Source of the DNA: Elusimicrobiota bacterium
GTDB lineage: Bacteria; Elusimicrobiota; Elusimicrobia; 2-02-FULL-39-32
NCBI GenBank assembly: GCA_023249715.1
Contig: JAHFCA010000012.1
Span: 1-14,982, forward strand
Direction of reading: 5' to 3'
DNA length: 14,982 nt
How positions within the stretch are numbered: position 1 is the stretch's first letter; the number at the start of each line of letters is the position of its first letter. Positions 1-7,582 of this stretch are shown piece by piece. A program made the translations under genes and the position numbers. A model generated the notes under the pieces. It was given only the letters and a program-made list of their open reading frames with translations, did not search any database and was not told the DNA's origin.

Positions 1-556
1 AAAGCATGAGTTTTTCCCCTTCTGAAAAGTCTTTTCCCTTTTTATAGAGATGAGCAATTAAGGGATCTTTTTCTTGCCAGAGGGGATCCATCCAAGCTAA
101 ATTAAACCAAACCTGTAAATCTAGGAAATCTTGAATACTAAAATAGGTTCGGATTCTTTCGAGGTTATGTGCGGAAATAAATTTTCCTCTTTTCTCGAAT
201 AGTTCGTTAAATCTTGGAAAAGGATAAATTTTTGTTTCCCAGTTACAATAAAAGAAATTCTCTAATATCCAAATTTGATCTTATACAGTTAATTCTTTAG
301 AAGGAATTAAACTTTTATCTAGCCACGAATCGGTTAATTTGCCTGTTGCATAATCTTGGAGTTGTATTAATAATGAAGGAACTAAATTAACATTCATTCT
401 TATTTTAGGGAATTCATCTAAGAGCGCCACCATGTCATAGTAGTCTTTAGTGGCATGCAGCCGAGCCCAGGGAAGGATAGATTTCCCGCTCTTTAGATCT
501 TTATAAAAAGGTTGGTGTTGATGCCACAGTATAGAGAGATAAATTTTTTGTTCCAT
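1..556 (-). pseudogene. GH57 family glycoside hydrolase, N-terminal part, interrupted by in-frame TAA
   Basis: The protein starts at an ATG at 556-554 and opens with the GH57 (alpha-amylase/mannosidase-like) hallmark LWHQHQPFY near residues 10-18, followed by the usual Trp-Ala-Arg-Leu-His segment and an N-V-N-L-V-P-S stretch. It stops after 91 residues at a TAA (281-283). Translation of 280 down to 1 in the same frame stays open for about 93 more codons and gives typical GH57 sequence (ILENFFYCNWET, then a FNLAWMDPLW stretch), running off the window edge. So this is one gene with a single nonsense codon, not a frameshift. The codon before DQIWILE could originally have been GAA (Glu), one base from TAA; that is inference. 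It lies 6 bp after the barrel protein gene, at the end of that operon. No good Shine-Dalgarno is visible. It may be a true pseudogene, a sequencing error, or a recent mutation. GH57 membership is confident; substrate unknown. Confidence 0.8.
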
Positions 557-562
557 AGGGTA

Positions 563-1912
563 TTAAAAGCGTCCTTGGGCTTCTAACATTAAACGAGAGG
601 AGCCAACATCATTCAGGATAGAACTAGGAAAGAATTTTCCCCAACGGATCGAAAAGTTTATATATTTAAAATAGTTAATTTGGCCTGTGATTACCAGTTC
701 TCTCCCAATAGATTTTTGGATGAGAGAGGGAGCTCCCACTCCTAGATCGGATTTTTCCATGGCCGTATATAAATAATATTCTAAGCCCGCGGTAAAGAAA
801 TCCCAGGGTTGTACCGATCCTTTAAATCCAAAGGTACGAATGCCAGAATAGGTAGCGGTATAGGGACGCGTGGCAATGACGCTACTTCCCACCGTTATAG
901 GAATAATGACTTTATCTTCATTAAAAAATGTGTAAGGATTCCCGGCAAAGAGTTCTCCCCGACCCGATCTTTCGAGACCATCATATTTGTGGCCAAAGGA
1001 AGGGTTAAATTTTTCATCTTCATTGGTCGTGGAGGAATTATCTCCGGAACCTTGCATGAATACAAAAGCCAAAATCATTCTTTTATAGCGGGGATGAATA
1101 AAGTCGAAGCCGCCTTCAAAGGTAAGAGCAGAACCTGAAAGTTTGGTTTCTGTGCCTGGAACGCGAGAATATCCTCTTTGAATGACATATTCGGCGTTGT
1201 AGTAGGCCCCTTTCTCTAGTCTGCCCTCTAATTGGAAATCTATAAATTCTCGGGATATCTTTTCCGTGGAAACAGGGGTTGTGGAACTTAAATTAAAATA
1301 AGAAGACCCGGTTTGATCTATTTCGATAATATATCCTGCTCTAATTTTGTTGAGTCCCCAATTATAAGAAAGACCGGCTAAATGGAGGTCGTGATCTCCT
1401 GATGTGAGTTGTTCTTTTACTTTGGCGGTTAAAAAATGGGTGGATATGTTCCAAAAAGGGCCTGCATCTAAACGGATAGAATCGAAACCGAGGCCGTCAT
1501 CTGCAATAAGGAGGCCTGTTCCCCATTGATACGGTTGTCTTCCTAAAGTAACACTTATGGGAAAATCATAAATTTCATTAGCTTGAATAGTGGCGTTTTC
1601 AATAAAGGGGGTGAAGTCTTCTTTAGGATAACGATTAATAAATGGAGCTGTAGAGCCCGCCACACTAAGGGCCTGCAACGTAGCGCCAATTTCGATATTA
1701 GGGTCAAATTTACCCTTAAAATAGACTCGTGCTCGGTGAGAAAAATAGTGTTGATCGATTGTTTTGCCGGTTCCAACAGGAGTTTCACTTGTATACGTAG
1801 GATTCGCTAGAGTGACGCTGCGCAATCTATATTCGCTGCCTAAATCGATAACCGCACTGTGTAAAAAAGAGCTGCTAAAGAGTAAAAGAGAAATTAAAAT
1901 ATATTTTTTCAT
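563..1912 (-). CDS. Outer-membrane beta-barrel protein, alginate-export/porin-like
   Basis: This 449-residue protein begins with a Sec signal peptide (KKY followed by a hydrophobic run, likely cut after HSA near residue 20). The mature part is made of alternating hydrophobic/polar strands with many aromatic residues, and the chain ends in Gly-Arg-Phe, the C-terminal aromatic that the BAM machinery recognises. The segment GRQPYQWGTGLLIADDG around residues 130-146 resembles the conserved core of alginate-export-type barrels (a GRQ-W-G pattern). It therefore probably sits in the outer membrane as a channel for an oligosaccharide or other small anionic solute; the substrate cannot be told. The ATG overlaps the stop of the upstream TPR gene by 4 bp (ATGA), which indicates translational coupling. 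A broken GH57 gene follows 6 bp downstream, so a role in carbohydrate handling is possible but unproven. Confidence 0.72.
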   Translation of the reverse strand: MKKYILISLLLFSSSFLHSAVIDLGSEYRLRSVTLANPTYTSETPVGTGKTIDQHYFSHRARVYFKGKFDPNIEIGATLQALSVAGSTAPFINRYPKEDFTPFIENATIQANEIYDFPISVTLGRQPYQWGTGLLIADDGLGFDSIRLDAGPFWNISTHFLTAKVKEQLTSGDHDLHLAGLSYNWGLNKIRAGYIIEIDQTGSSYFNLSSTTPVSTEKISREFIDFQLEGRLEKGAYYNAEYVIQRGYSRVPGTETKLSGSALTFEGGFDFIHPRYKRMILAFVFMQGSGDNSSTTNEDEKFNPSFGHKYDGLERSGRGELFAGNPYTFFNEDKVIIPITVGSSVIATRPYTATYSGIRTFGFKGSVQPWDFFTAGLEYYLYTAMEKSDLGVGAPSLIQKSIGRELVITGQINYFKYINFSIRWGKFFPSSILNDVGSSRLMLEAQGRF

Positions 1913-2616
1913 TTAGTTTCCTTGGGAGACAGTAAAGGTGTTTGGAAAGGTTGTGGAGAAATAATTTGGTACCGTACTTTTGCTTTTTCTGACCAAAGAG
2001 TATTGGGATAAAGAGTAATAATTTTTTCATATATTTCTTTTGCAGCGTCTGGATTAAGAGACAATTCATACGACCTTCCTAAGGATTCATATACTTTGGG
2101 GGCCAGGTAATGATTGGAATAGTCCTGAAGGAACTGTTTGTAAGCAGAGAGCGCGGCGGCAAAATTTCCTTTTTGTTCTTGAGCCGCCCCTAAACTTTCT
2201 AGCACAAAAGGCACAATGGCTTTATTAGGTTTTTTTTCTAAACATTGTTGGTATTGAGCAATGGATTCATCAAATTTTCCTTCCCTGTATAAGACGTCTC
2301 CTTTGCTTAATAGAGCATAAACTGCGGCAGGGGTATGAGAAAAATTTTGAATAATATCGTCAAAGTAACTTAAACTTTTTGCAGGATCGGTGCTCATAGA
2401 CCAGTTATGTCCTAGGGCATATCTTTCCCACGCTTGTTTTCTTAAATTAATAAAGTTAGAAATGATGAAAGCGGCAAGAATTCCGACCACAAAAATGGTC
2501 CCAACGACAGAAAAAAAGGTTTGGCGGTGATTCCCTATCCAATTGAGTCCATTTTTAACCCAACTTTGGAATAGATCGGTTTTTAAATCTTCGCGCGATG
2601 AAAGCGGTTGTGCCAT
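1909..2616 (-). CDS. Membrane-anchored tetratricopeptide-repeat protein (YfgM/TPR_21-like)
   Basis: The 235-residue product has a soluble N-terminus with basic residues, one transmembrane helix at about residues 34-53, and then a periplasmic region with at least three TPR units (for example around residues 100-130, 138-168 and 173-205, each with the A/G-Y-A/F spacing of TPRs). This layout matches YfgM-type ancillary proteins, which bind the Sec translocon and periplasmic chaperones, although generic TPR scaffolds look alike. The start ATG at 2616 is preceded by an AAGGGAAG Shine-Dalgarno. The gene lies 26 bp after tRNA-Arg and overlaps the barrel protein gene by 4 bp. The pairing suggests help with assembly or function of that barrel, by inference. 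The chain ends in a Pro/Ser-rich tail. Confidence 0.7.
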   Translation of the reverse strand: MAQPLSSREDLKTDLFQSWVKNGLNWIGNHRQTFFSVVGTIFVVGILAAFIISNFINLRKQAWERYALGHNWSMSTDPAKSLSYFDDIIQNFSHTPAAVYALLSKGDVLYREGKFDESIAQYQQCLEKKPNKAIVPFVLESLGAAQEQKGNFAAALSAYKQFLQDYSNHYLAPKVYESLGRSYELSLNPDAAKEIYEKIITLYPNTLWSEKAKVRYQIISPQPFQTPLLSPKETK

Positions 2617-2642
2617 GTTTTATGTCTTCCCTTTAATTTCTT

Positions 2643-2715
2643 CGCCCCCGGGCGGAGTCGAACCGTCATCTCAACCCTTAGGACGGGTGTACTCTATCCA
2701 TTGAGCTACGGGGGC
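2643..2715 (-). tRNA. tRNA-Arg (anticodon CCU), with imperfect stems
   Basis: A cloverleaf folds on the minus strand. The 7-bp acceptor is perfect (GCCCCCG with CGGGGGC), with discriminator G73. The D arm GCTC/GAGT has a G-U end pair. The anticodon loop GTCCTAA gives anticodon CCU (codon AGG). The T loop is TTCGACT. A20 in the D loop fits an arginine tRNA. Odd points: the first anticodon-stem pair (27-43) is C-U, T-stem pair 50-64 is A-C, and loop position 32 is G where a pyrimidine is usual. The 3' CCA is not encoded. It sits between phoU and the TPR gene in the same direction. Confidence 0.85.
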
Positions 2716-2743
2716 CAATATCTCCGTCGAGAACTTGGAAAAT

Positions 2744-2772
2744 ACGGTAACAAAAAGTGTAGAGAAAGTCAA
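2744..2772 (-). promoter_or_regulatory. Candidate sigma-70 promoter for tRNA-Arg and downstream genes
   Basis: On the minus strand a TTGACT (-35, 2772-2767) is followed after 17 bp by TACCGT (2749-2744), which keeps the key T, A and final T of a -10 box. Transcription would start near 2737, about 22 bases before the mature tRNA-Arg. The -35 is 5/6 but the -10 is only 3/6, so this remains a candidate. Confidence 0.4.
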
Positions 2773-2795
2773 AAATATTAACCCGAATAATTCAG

Positions 2796-2812
2796 TTGGT
2801 TATGAGAACCAA
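2796..2812 (-). terminator. Small hairpin just after phoU, possible weak terminator
   Basis: A perfect 6-bp inverted repeat (TTGGTT, five-base loop, AACCAA) lies 5 bp after the phoU stop. No uridine run follows it in the transcript, so it is not a classical intrinsic terminator. It could be a 3' stabilising hairpin at the end of the pst-phoU message. Confidence 0.25.
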
Positions 2813-2817
2813 AGGGG

Positions 2818-3486
2818 CTAGGAAGGTTGTTGGGCGTGGTGGCGGATGTCTTTACCGGCAACCATAAAGATAACATCTTCCGCAATGTTGGTAGCGTGGT
2901 CGGCAATTTTTTCTAGATTTTTGGCGATGAGAATAAGGTCCACAAATTGCTTGGCTTGTTGCGGGTTATGAGAAATAGTGGATATCATTTCGTTAAGGGT
3001 TTTTGATTTTAGGAGGTCTACTTCTTGGTCTTTTTTAAGTATATTTTGAGCTAAAGTAAGGTCGCTTTTTGTGAATGCGTCTAAACTCTCCTTTATCATT
3101 TCTTGAGCCATGGTCGCAATCTTGGGAATTTCCATTAAGGATTGCACCGGGACTTCTTTTAATAAATGATAGGTTGCTGTTTGGGTGACATTGACCGCCT
3201 GATCCGCAATCCTCTCGAGCTCCGCATTTATTTTAATGGAAGATAAAATAGTCCGAAGGTCGGTTGCTTCTGGTTGATAGAGAGCTAAAATTTTTACCCC
3301 CATTTCGTCTATTTCCATTTGGAGTTTGTTCACTTCCTCCTCTTTTTGGAAAATGGTTTCAGATATCCCTTCCTTTCTTTCTAAAAATACTTTTGCGGAA
3401 AGCCTGAGCATCTCTTCGGCAATGCTGCCCATAAAAAGTAATTTATTTTTAAGTAATTCTATTTCTTCGTGAACATGTCGTTTCAT
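2818..3486 (-). CDS. phoU: Phosphate signalling regulator PhoU
   Basis: The 222-residue protein is all-helical with the two repeated PhoU three-helix domains. Both metal-binding motifs are visible: ELERIADQAVNV near residues 89-100 and NLEKIADHATNIAEDV near residues 191-206. Length matches the family (about 215-240). PhoU is cytoplasmic, works with the Pst transporter and PhoR to switch off the Pho response when phosphate is plentiful, and limits uptake. The ATG starts 1 bp after the pstB1 stop region, so it is the last gene of the pst operon, as in most bacteria. The C-terminus adds a short polar tail with HHAQQPS. Confidence 0.95.
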   Translation of the reverse strand: MKRHVHEEIELLKNKLLFMGSIAEEMLRLSAKVFLERKEGISETIFQKEEEVNKLQMEIDEMGVKILALYQPEATDLRTILSSIKINAELERIADQAVNVTQTATYHLLKEVPVQSLMEIPKIATMAQEMIKESLDAFTKSDLTLAQNILKKDQEVDLLKSKTLNEMISTISHNPQQAKQFVDLILIAKNLEKIADHATNIAEDVIFMVAGKDIRHHAQQPS

Positions 3487-3487
3487 T

Positions 3488-4240
3488 TTAACCGTACCTT
3501 CCTGTTATATAATCTTCTGTCTTAGAATTTTTTGGGTTTGTAAAAACTTGAGTCGTTTCCCCGTACTCCATTAATTCTCCTAGCAGTAAAAACGCGGTTT
3601 TGTCTGAGATTCTCGCCGCTTGCTGCATGTTGTGAGTGACAATGACGATGCTATAGTTATTCTTGAGTTCGCGCATTAGATCTTCAATTCTATCCGTGGC
3701 TTGCGGGTCTAAAGTGGAGCAGGGCTCATCCATAAGCAGTATATCAGGTTTTACCGCGATGAGTCTAGCAATACAGAGTCTTTGTTTTTGCTCTAAAGAT
3801 AGTTGTAGCGCGGATTCCTGTAATTTATCTTTAAGATCATCCCAAAGCAGAACAGATTTTAAGCTGGATTCAACGATTTGCGCTATTTCCCGGGATTTTC
3901 CATGATTGTGAATTTTTGGGCCAAAGGCGATATTTTCATAAATTGAGAGAGGAAAAGGATTGGGTCTTTGAAATACCATTCCAACTTTTTTTCTCAGAGT
4001 GACTAAATCGACGCGTTTAGAAAGGATATTGGAGCCGTTTATAGTAACTTCTCCGGTCATATGAATTCCTTCGACTAAATCGTTCATACGATTAAAGACG
4101 CGAAGCAGGGTGGATTTGCCGCAGCCGGAAGGGCCTATAATCGCGGTGATTTGTTTTTCTTCAAACGCGAGATTAATGTTTTTAAGAGCCTGAAAATCCC
4201 CATACCACAAATTTAAATTTTCAACTTTGATTTTAATCAT
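3488..4240 (-). CDS. pstB: Phosphate ABC transporter ATPase PstB, copy 1, with degenerate signature motif
   Basis: This 250-residue ABC ATPase matches PstB in length and sequence. A-loop Tyr13, Walker A GPSGCGKST (36-44), Q-loop Gln91 in VFQRPNPFP, Walker B ending in Asp171-Glu172, D-loop STLD (175-178) and switch His203 are all intact. The ABC signature, which in PstB reads LSGGQQQR, is LSLEQKQR here (147-154): both glycines are lost and one Gln is Lys. The DNA reads cleanly (3802-3788), and several bases differ, so an error is unlikely. A homodimer would lack any proper signature to close on its ATP. The gene overlaps the stop of the second pstB copy by one base and is followed directly by phoU. 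It most likely pairs with copy 2, whose signature is perfect; see findings. Confidence 0.93.
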   Translation of the reverse strand: MIKIKVENLNLWYGDFQALKNINLAFEEKQITAIIGPSGCGKSTLLRVFNRMNDLVEGIHMTGEVTINGSNILSKRVDLVTLRKKVGMVFQRPNPFPLSIYENIAFGPKIHNHGKSREIAQIVESSLKSVLLWDDLKDKLQESALQLSLEQKQRLCIARLIAVKPDILLMDEPCSTLDPQATDRIEDLMRELKNNYSIVIVTHNMQQAARISDKTAFLLLGELMEYGETTQVFTNPKNSKTEDYITGRYG

Positions 4241-4986
4241 TAACCGAATTTGCCTCGAATGTAGTCGTCCGTTTTTTGATGGGAGGGCGCTGTGAAAATT
4301 TTTTCTGTTTTATCGAGTTCAATGAGTTTTCCCGATAAGAAAAAAGCGGTCCTATCCGCCACTCGCGCCGCTTGTTTAACGTTATTGGTGACTAGAACGA
4401 GCGTGTAATTTTTTTTAAGCTTCAGCATGGCGTCTTCTACTTTGGCAGTGGAAATAGGATCGAGCCCCGAACAAGGCTCATCGAATAAAATAACTTCGGG
4501 TTTTACGGCAAGAGTTCTGGCGATACATAATCTTTGTTGTTGTCCCCCTGACAATTTAAACGCGGAACTATTTAATCGGTCTTTAACTTCTTCCCACAGA
4601 TAAGCTTCGGTAAGGGCAAGCTCCACAATATCTGCTAGCTTTTTTCTGTTAGTTTCTCCATGAATTCTTGCCCCATAGGCTACGTTGTCGAAAATGGAAA
4701 GAGGCAGAGGCAACGGAAGCGCAAAGACCATTCCCACTCTTTTTCTCAAAAGTTGAGAATCGATCTGGTTACTATTTTCACCGTCAAGCTCTACTTCCCC
4801 CGTCATCCTAAAAAAAGATTCCAATTCATTTAATCGGTTGCACATTCTTAAAAAAGTTGTTTTACCGCTGTTAGAAGGACCAATGATCCCCAATATTTCA
4901 TGGGTAATAATTTCTAAATTAATACTATCCAGAACTTGAGTGGAATTAAACCACGCGTTGAGATTTTTTATAGAAAACTTTACCAT
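4240..4986 (-). CDS. pstB: Phosphate ABC transporter ATPase PstB, copy 2, lacking Q-loop Gln and switch His
   Basis: This 248-residue PstB paralogue directly follows pstA. Walker A GPSNSGKTT (36-44), signature LSGGQQQR (145-152), Walker B with Asp169-Glu170, and D-loop SGLD (173-176) are intact. The Q-loop, normally VFQRPNPFP, reads VFALPLPLP: Gln is Ala89 (codon GCG, two changes from CAG). The switch histidine of VTHN is Asn201 (codon AAT at 4386-4384). A homodimer should hydrolyse ATP poorly. The defects are exactly complementary to those of copy 1, which suggests a heterodimer where this protein gives the signature to the active site and its own nucleotide site is non-catalytic. Both copies align along the full length, consistent with a tandem duplication and divergence. 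The catalytic Glu is kept, unlike in many degenerate-site proteins. Confidence 0.93.
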   Translation of the reverse strand: MVKFSIKNLNAWFNSTQVLDSINLEIITHEILGIIGPSNSGKTTFLRMCNRLNELESFFRMTGEVELDGENSNQIDSQLLRKRVGMVFALPLPLPLSIFDNVAYGARIHGETNRKKLADIVELALTEAYLWEEVKDRLNSSAFKLSGGQQQRLCIARTLAVKPEVILFDEPCSGLDPISTAKVEDAMLKLKKNYTLVLVTNNVKQAARVADRTAFFLSGKLIELDKTEKIFTAPSHQKTDDYIRGKFG

Positions 4987-5828
4987 TTCTTTTTCTTCCT
5001 AAATTGATAGCGGATAATGATAGCGACTAAATTCATAAATAATACTAAAAATAATAAAACTAAAGCCGTCCCGTATCTAACTTTCTCGTCTACGTTTGGA
5101 ACCTGCGTGGAAATAACATAAAGATGATACGGCAAAGCCATCGCCTGATCGAATAGCGACTTGGGTAACTGAGGGAGATAAAAAGCGGCGACGGTAAATA
5201 GAATAGGAGCGGTTTCCCCTGCCGCGCGCCCTAATCCAAGGATTGTTCCGGTAAGAATTCCGGGAATAGCGTTAGGCAATACAATGTGACGGATAGTTTG
5301 CCATTTGCTGGCGCCGATGGAATAACTCACTTCTCGGAAAGAGTAAGGGACGCTTTCTAAGGCTTCTCTAGAAGTAGTGATGATAATGGGTAAAATCATA
5401 ATGGCCAAGGTTAAAGAGCCGGATAGGATAGAAGCGCCGAATTTAAAGAAGATTACAAAAATAGCTAAACCAAAAAGACCGTAAACAACCGAAGGCACTC
5501 CCGCTAAATTAACAATTGCCAATTTAATCATTCGGTTAAGATAATTGTTTTTCGCGTATTCGCTGAGATAGATGGCCGCTAAAAGCCCGATAGGCAAGGC
5601 AAAAATAATGGAGCCTAGCACGATGTAGATGGTGCCAACGATCGCGGGGAAAATTCCACCAGCTCGCATTCCTTGCCGAGGGATATCGGAAACAAATTCC
5701 CAACTAATAGCCGGCCAACCTTTTTGAATAATAATGACAATAATAAGCCCTACCGGAACCACAATGAGAAGCGTGGCTAAAAACAAAAATAAGAACGCGA
5801 TTTTTTCTGAAGTTCTAGAACTCATCAT
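4980..5828 (-). CDS. pstA: Phosphate ABC transporter permease PstA
   Basis: The 282-residue inner-membrane protein has about six hydrophobic helices and the permease EAA-type loop EVSYSIGASKWQTIRHIVLP (about residues 166-185), the coupling helix that meets the ATPase. A GRAAGETAPI stretch after it is typical of PstA, and RGMRAGG before the second helix fits the family. It forms the phosphate channel with PstC. The start is the first of two ATG codons, overlapping the pstC stop by 4 bp (ATGA). The end overlaps the start of the second pstB copy. This tight coupling shows one operon. Since PstA and PstC are different proteins, each could dock a preferred PstB copy, which matters for the asymmetric ATPase pair. 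Confidence 0.95.
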   Translation of the reverse strand: MMSSRTSEKIAFLFLFLATLLIVVPVGLIIVIIIQKGWPAISWEFVSDIPRQGMRAGGIFPAIVGTIYIVLGSIIFALPIGLLAAIYLSEYAKNNYLNRMIKLAIVNLAGVPSVVYGLFGLAIFVIFFKFGASILSGSLTLAIMILPIIITTSREALESVPYSFREVSYSIGASKWQTIRHIVLPNAIPGILTGTILGLGRAAGETAPILFTVAAFYLPQLPKSLFDQAMALPYHLYVISTQVPNVDEKVRYGTALVLLFLVLFMNLVAIIIRYQFRKKKKW

Positions 5829-6688
5829 TTTTTCTTATGCAGAAATGTATCGGCTGTGACATTGATGACAAAACTAATAATGAATAGAACAATACCAATG
5901 GCGAATAAAGCAAAATAATGTTCACTCCCAACTACAGCTTCCCCCATTTCAGCGGCGATCGTGGCGGTTAACGTTCTCACGGGTTGAAGAATGCTGTGAG
6001 GCAGGAGAGCGGCATTTCCAGTAATCATCATAACTGCCATAGTTTCTCCAATAACCCTCCCAACACCTAACATAACTGCCGCCACAATTCCTGACGATGC
6101 TGCCGGAAGTAAAACGCGATAGATCGTTTGCCAATGCGTAGCGCCCAACGCGAGGGAACCTTCTTTATACGTTTTTGGAATAGAATAAAGAGCGTCTTCC
6201 GCGATTGAAACAATAGTAGGCATCGCCATAAAAGCGAGCATAACGGAGCCAGAAAGAGCGGTTAATCCCGTTGGTAAATTGAAGACTTCTTTAACCCAAG
6301 GGACTAACGTGACCATGCCGATAAAGCCCAAAACGACACTGGGGATGGCTGCTAGCAGTTCAATGCCGGTTTTTAATATTTCCTTTAATTTTGGATGAGC
6401 CACTTCTGCGATATAAATAGCGCAGCCTACCCCAATAGGAATAGAAATAATAGCGGCTCCCAAGGTAACCCAAAAAGAGCCCAGAATTAGAGGTAAAATT
6501 TCTAATTCTGCCGGATCGGAGATAGGGTACCAGTTTTTTCCAAATAAAAACCGCTTAAGAGTAATGGTAGAAAAAAGAGAAATACCTTCTTTAAGAAGAA
6601 ATAGAAAAATAAGAAGAACAAAAAAGATAGAAGCTAATCCGCACAGTAAAATTAGCTTCTCAATGACGAATTCTTTGTATTTACGCAA
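5825..6688 (-). CDS. pstC: Phosphate ABC transporter permease PstC
   Basis: The 287-residue inner-membrane protein has six predicted helices. It shows the PstC hallmarks: an IPSVVLGFIG segment (about residues 115-124), the EAA loop EGSLALGATHWQTIYRVLLP (about 176-195) and the GRVIGETMAVMM stretch that follows. It forms the translocation channel with PstA. The start used here is TTG (6688-6686); no ATG is near, and the basic MRKYK start before the first helix looks right. A weak GTGAG lies upstream. It begins 9 bp after the pstS stop. Membrane topology and length are normal for the family. Confidence 0.93.
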   Translation of the reverse strand: MRKYKEFVIEKLILLCGLASIFFVLLIFLFLLKEGISLFSTITLKRFLFGKNWYPISDPAELEILPLILGSFWVTLGAAIISIPIGVGCAIYIAEVAHPKLKEILKTGIELLAAIPSVVLGFIGMVTLVPWVKEVFNLPTGLTALSGSVMLAFMAMPTIVSIAEDALYSIPKTYKEGSLALGATHWQTIYRVLLPAASSGIVAAVMLGVGRVIGETMAVMMITGNAALLPHSILQPVRTLTATIAAEMGEAVVGSEHYFALFAIGIVLFIISFVINVTADTFLHKKK

Positions 6689-6697
6689 AGAATAATC

Positions 6698-7552
6698 TCA
6701 CTTTTTAATAGGAACAAAATCAGTTTTTAAAACGATCTCCTGACCTTCTTTAGAGAGCATAAAATCGACAAACTTTTTTACTAAACCCGTAGGAGTTCCA
6801 TTGGTATAGGTAAACAAAGGTCGTGAAATAGGATATTTGCCGCTAATGACATTTTCAATTTTTGGAGATATGTAAGGAGATTTTTCGTTCTTAGCCACAG
6901 AGATAGGTTTTTGTTTGGGAGAAATATACCCCATTCCATAATACCCAATCGCTCCAGAGTTTCCCGACACTTCGTCGGCTAAGGCTTGTGAAGAAGGCAA
7001 CATAAGAGCTTCTGGGGCAAACTCTTCTCTGCTGTTTGGGTCCCCTTTTCTTAAAACATGTTCCTTGAAATAAACGTGAGTTCCCGAGTTTACTTCCCGC
7101 GAGAGCAAGACAATTTTTTGATCTTTACCCCCTAGTTCTTTCCAATTAGAAATTTTTCCTGTAAAGATGTCGGCCAATTGTTGGAGTGTTAATTTACTCA
7201 CAGGATTAGACGGATGAACGACCACGGCCAAACCATCCAACCCAACTTTAATTTCGTAGGGATTCACTCCCCGTTTTTTTGCCAGGACCACTTCTTTTTC
7301 TTTAATATCTCGTGAAGAATTGGAAATATCGCAGGTGCCGCTAATAAGACTGGAAATTCCCGTACCAGAGCCTCCCCCCGTGACCGCGATAAAGTTGTTC
7401 GGATTTTTTTCCATAAATTTTTCCGCCCAGGCTTGCGACAAATTCACCATGGTGTCGGATCCTTTAATTTGAATAGAATTTCCATCTTTCGCAAAAGAGG
7501 GAGAAAGAATAGAAGCGCTTAACAAAATTAAAACAATCCATTTTTTAAACAT
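6698..7552 (-). CDS. pstS: Periplasmic phosphate-binding protein PstS
   Basis: The 284-residue protein has a signal peptide (basic start, hydrophobic core, likely cleavage after SFA near residue 21). Phosphate-binding elements are visible in order: GSDTM (31-35), GGGSGTGI (59-66), SSRDI (79-83) and SREVNSGTH (151-159), which wrap the anion in this family. There is no lipobox Cys, so it should be a free periplasmic protein rather than a lipoprotein. It delivers phosphate to PstC/PstA. A strong AAGGAG lies about 8 bp before the ATG, the best translation signal in the operon along with the porin, in keeping with the need for excess binding protein. It is slightly shorter than the E. coli protein but typical of the short PstS subfamily. 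Confidence 0.96.
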   Translation of the reverse strand: MFKKWIVLILLSASILSPSFAKDGNSIQIKGSDTMVNLSQAWAEKFMEKNPNNFIAVTGGGSGTGISSLISGTCDISNSSRDIKEKEVVLAKKRGVNPYEIKVGLDGLAVVVHPSNPVSKLTLQQLADIFTGKISNWKELGGKDQKIVLLSREVNSGTHVYFKEHVLRKGDPNSREEFAPEALMLPSSQALADEVSGNSGAIGYYGMGYISPKQKPISVAKNEKSPYISPKIENVISGKYPISRPLFTYTNGTPTGLVKKFVDFMLSKEGQEIVLKTDFVPIKK

Positions 7553-7582
7553 AATATTTTCTCCTTGTATATAAAAATTTAA

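Noticed and set aside
1..283. TAA in the GH57 gene as a recoded sense codon or a frameshift
   Set aside because: TAA is the stop of several intact genes here, and the frame downstream is unchanged, so neither recoding nor a frameshift is supported.
809..1138. Open frame on the plus strand inside the first barrel protein gene
   Set aside because: Antisense shadow of a well-supported gene; the product is low-complexity Lys/Arg-rich and matches no family I know.
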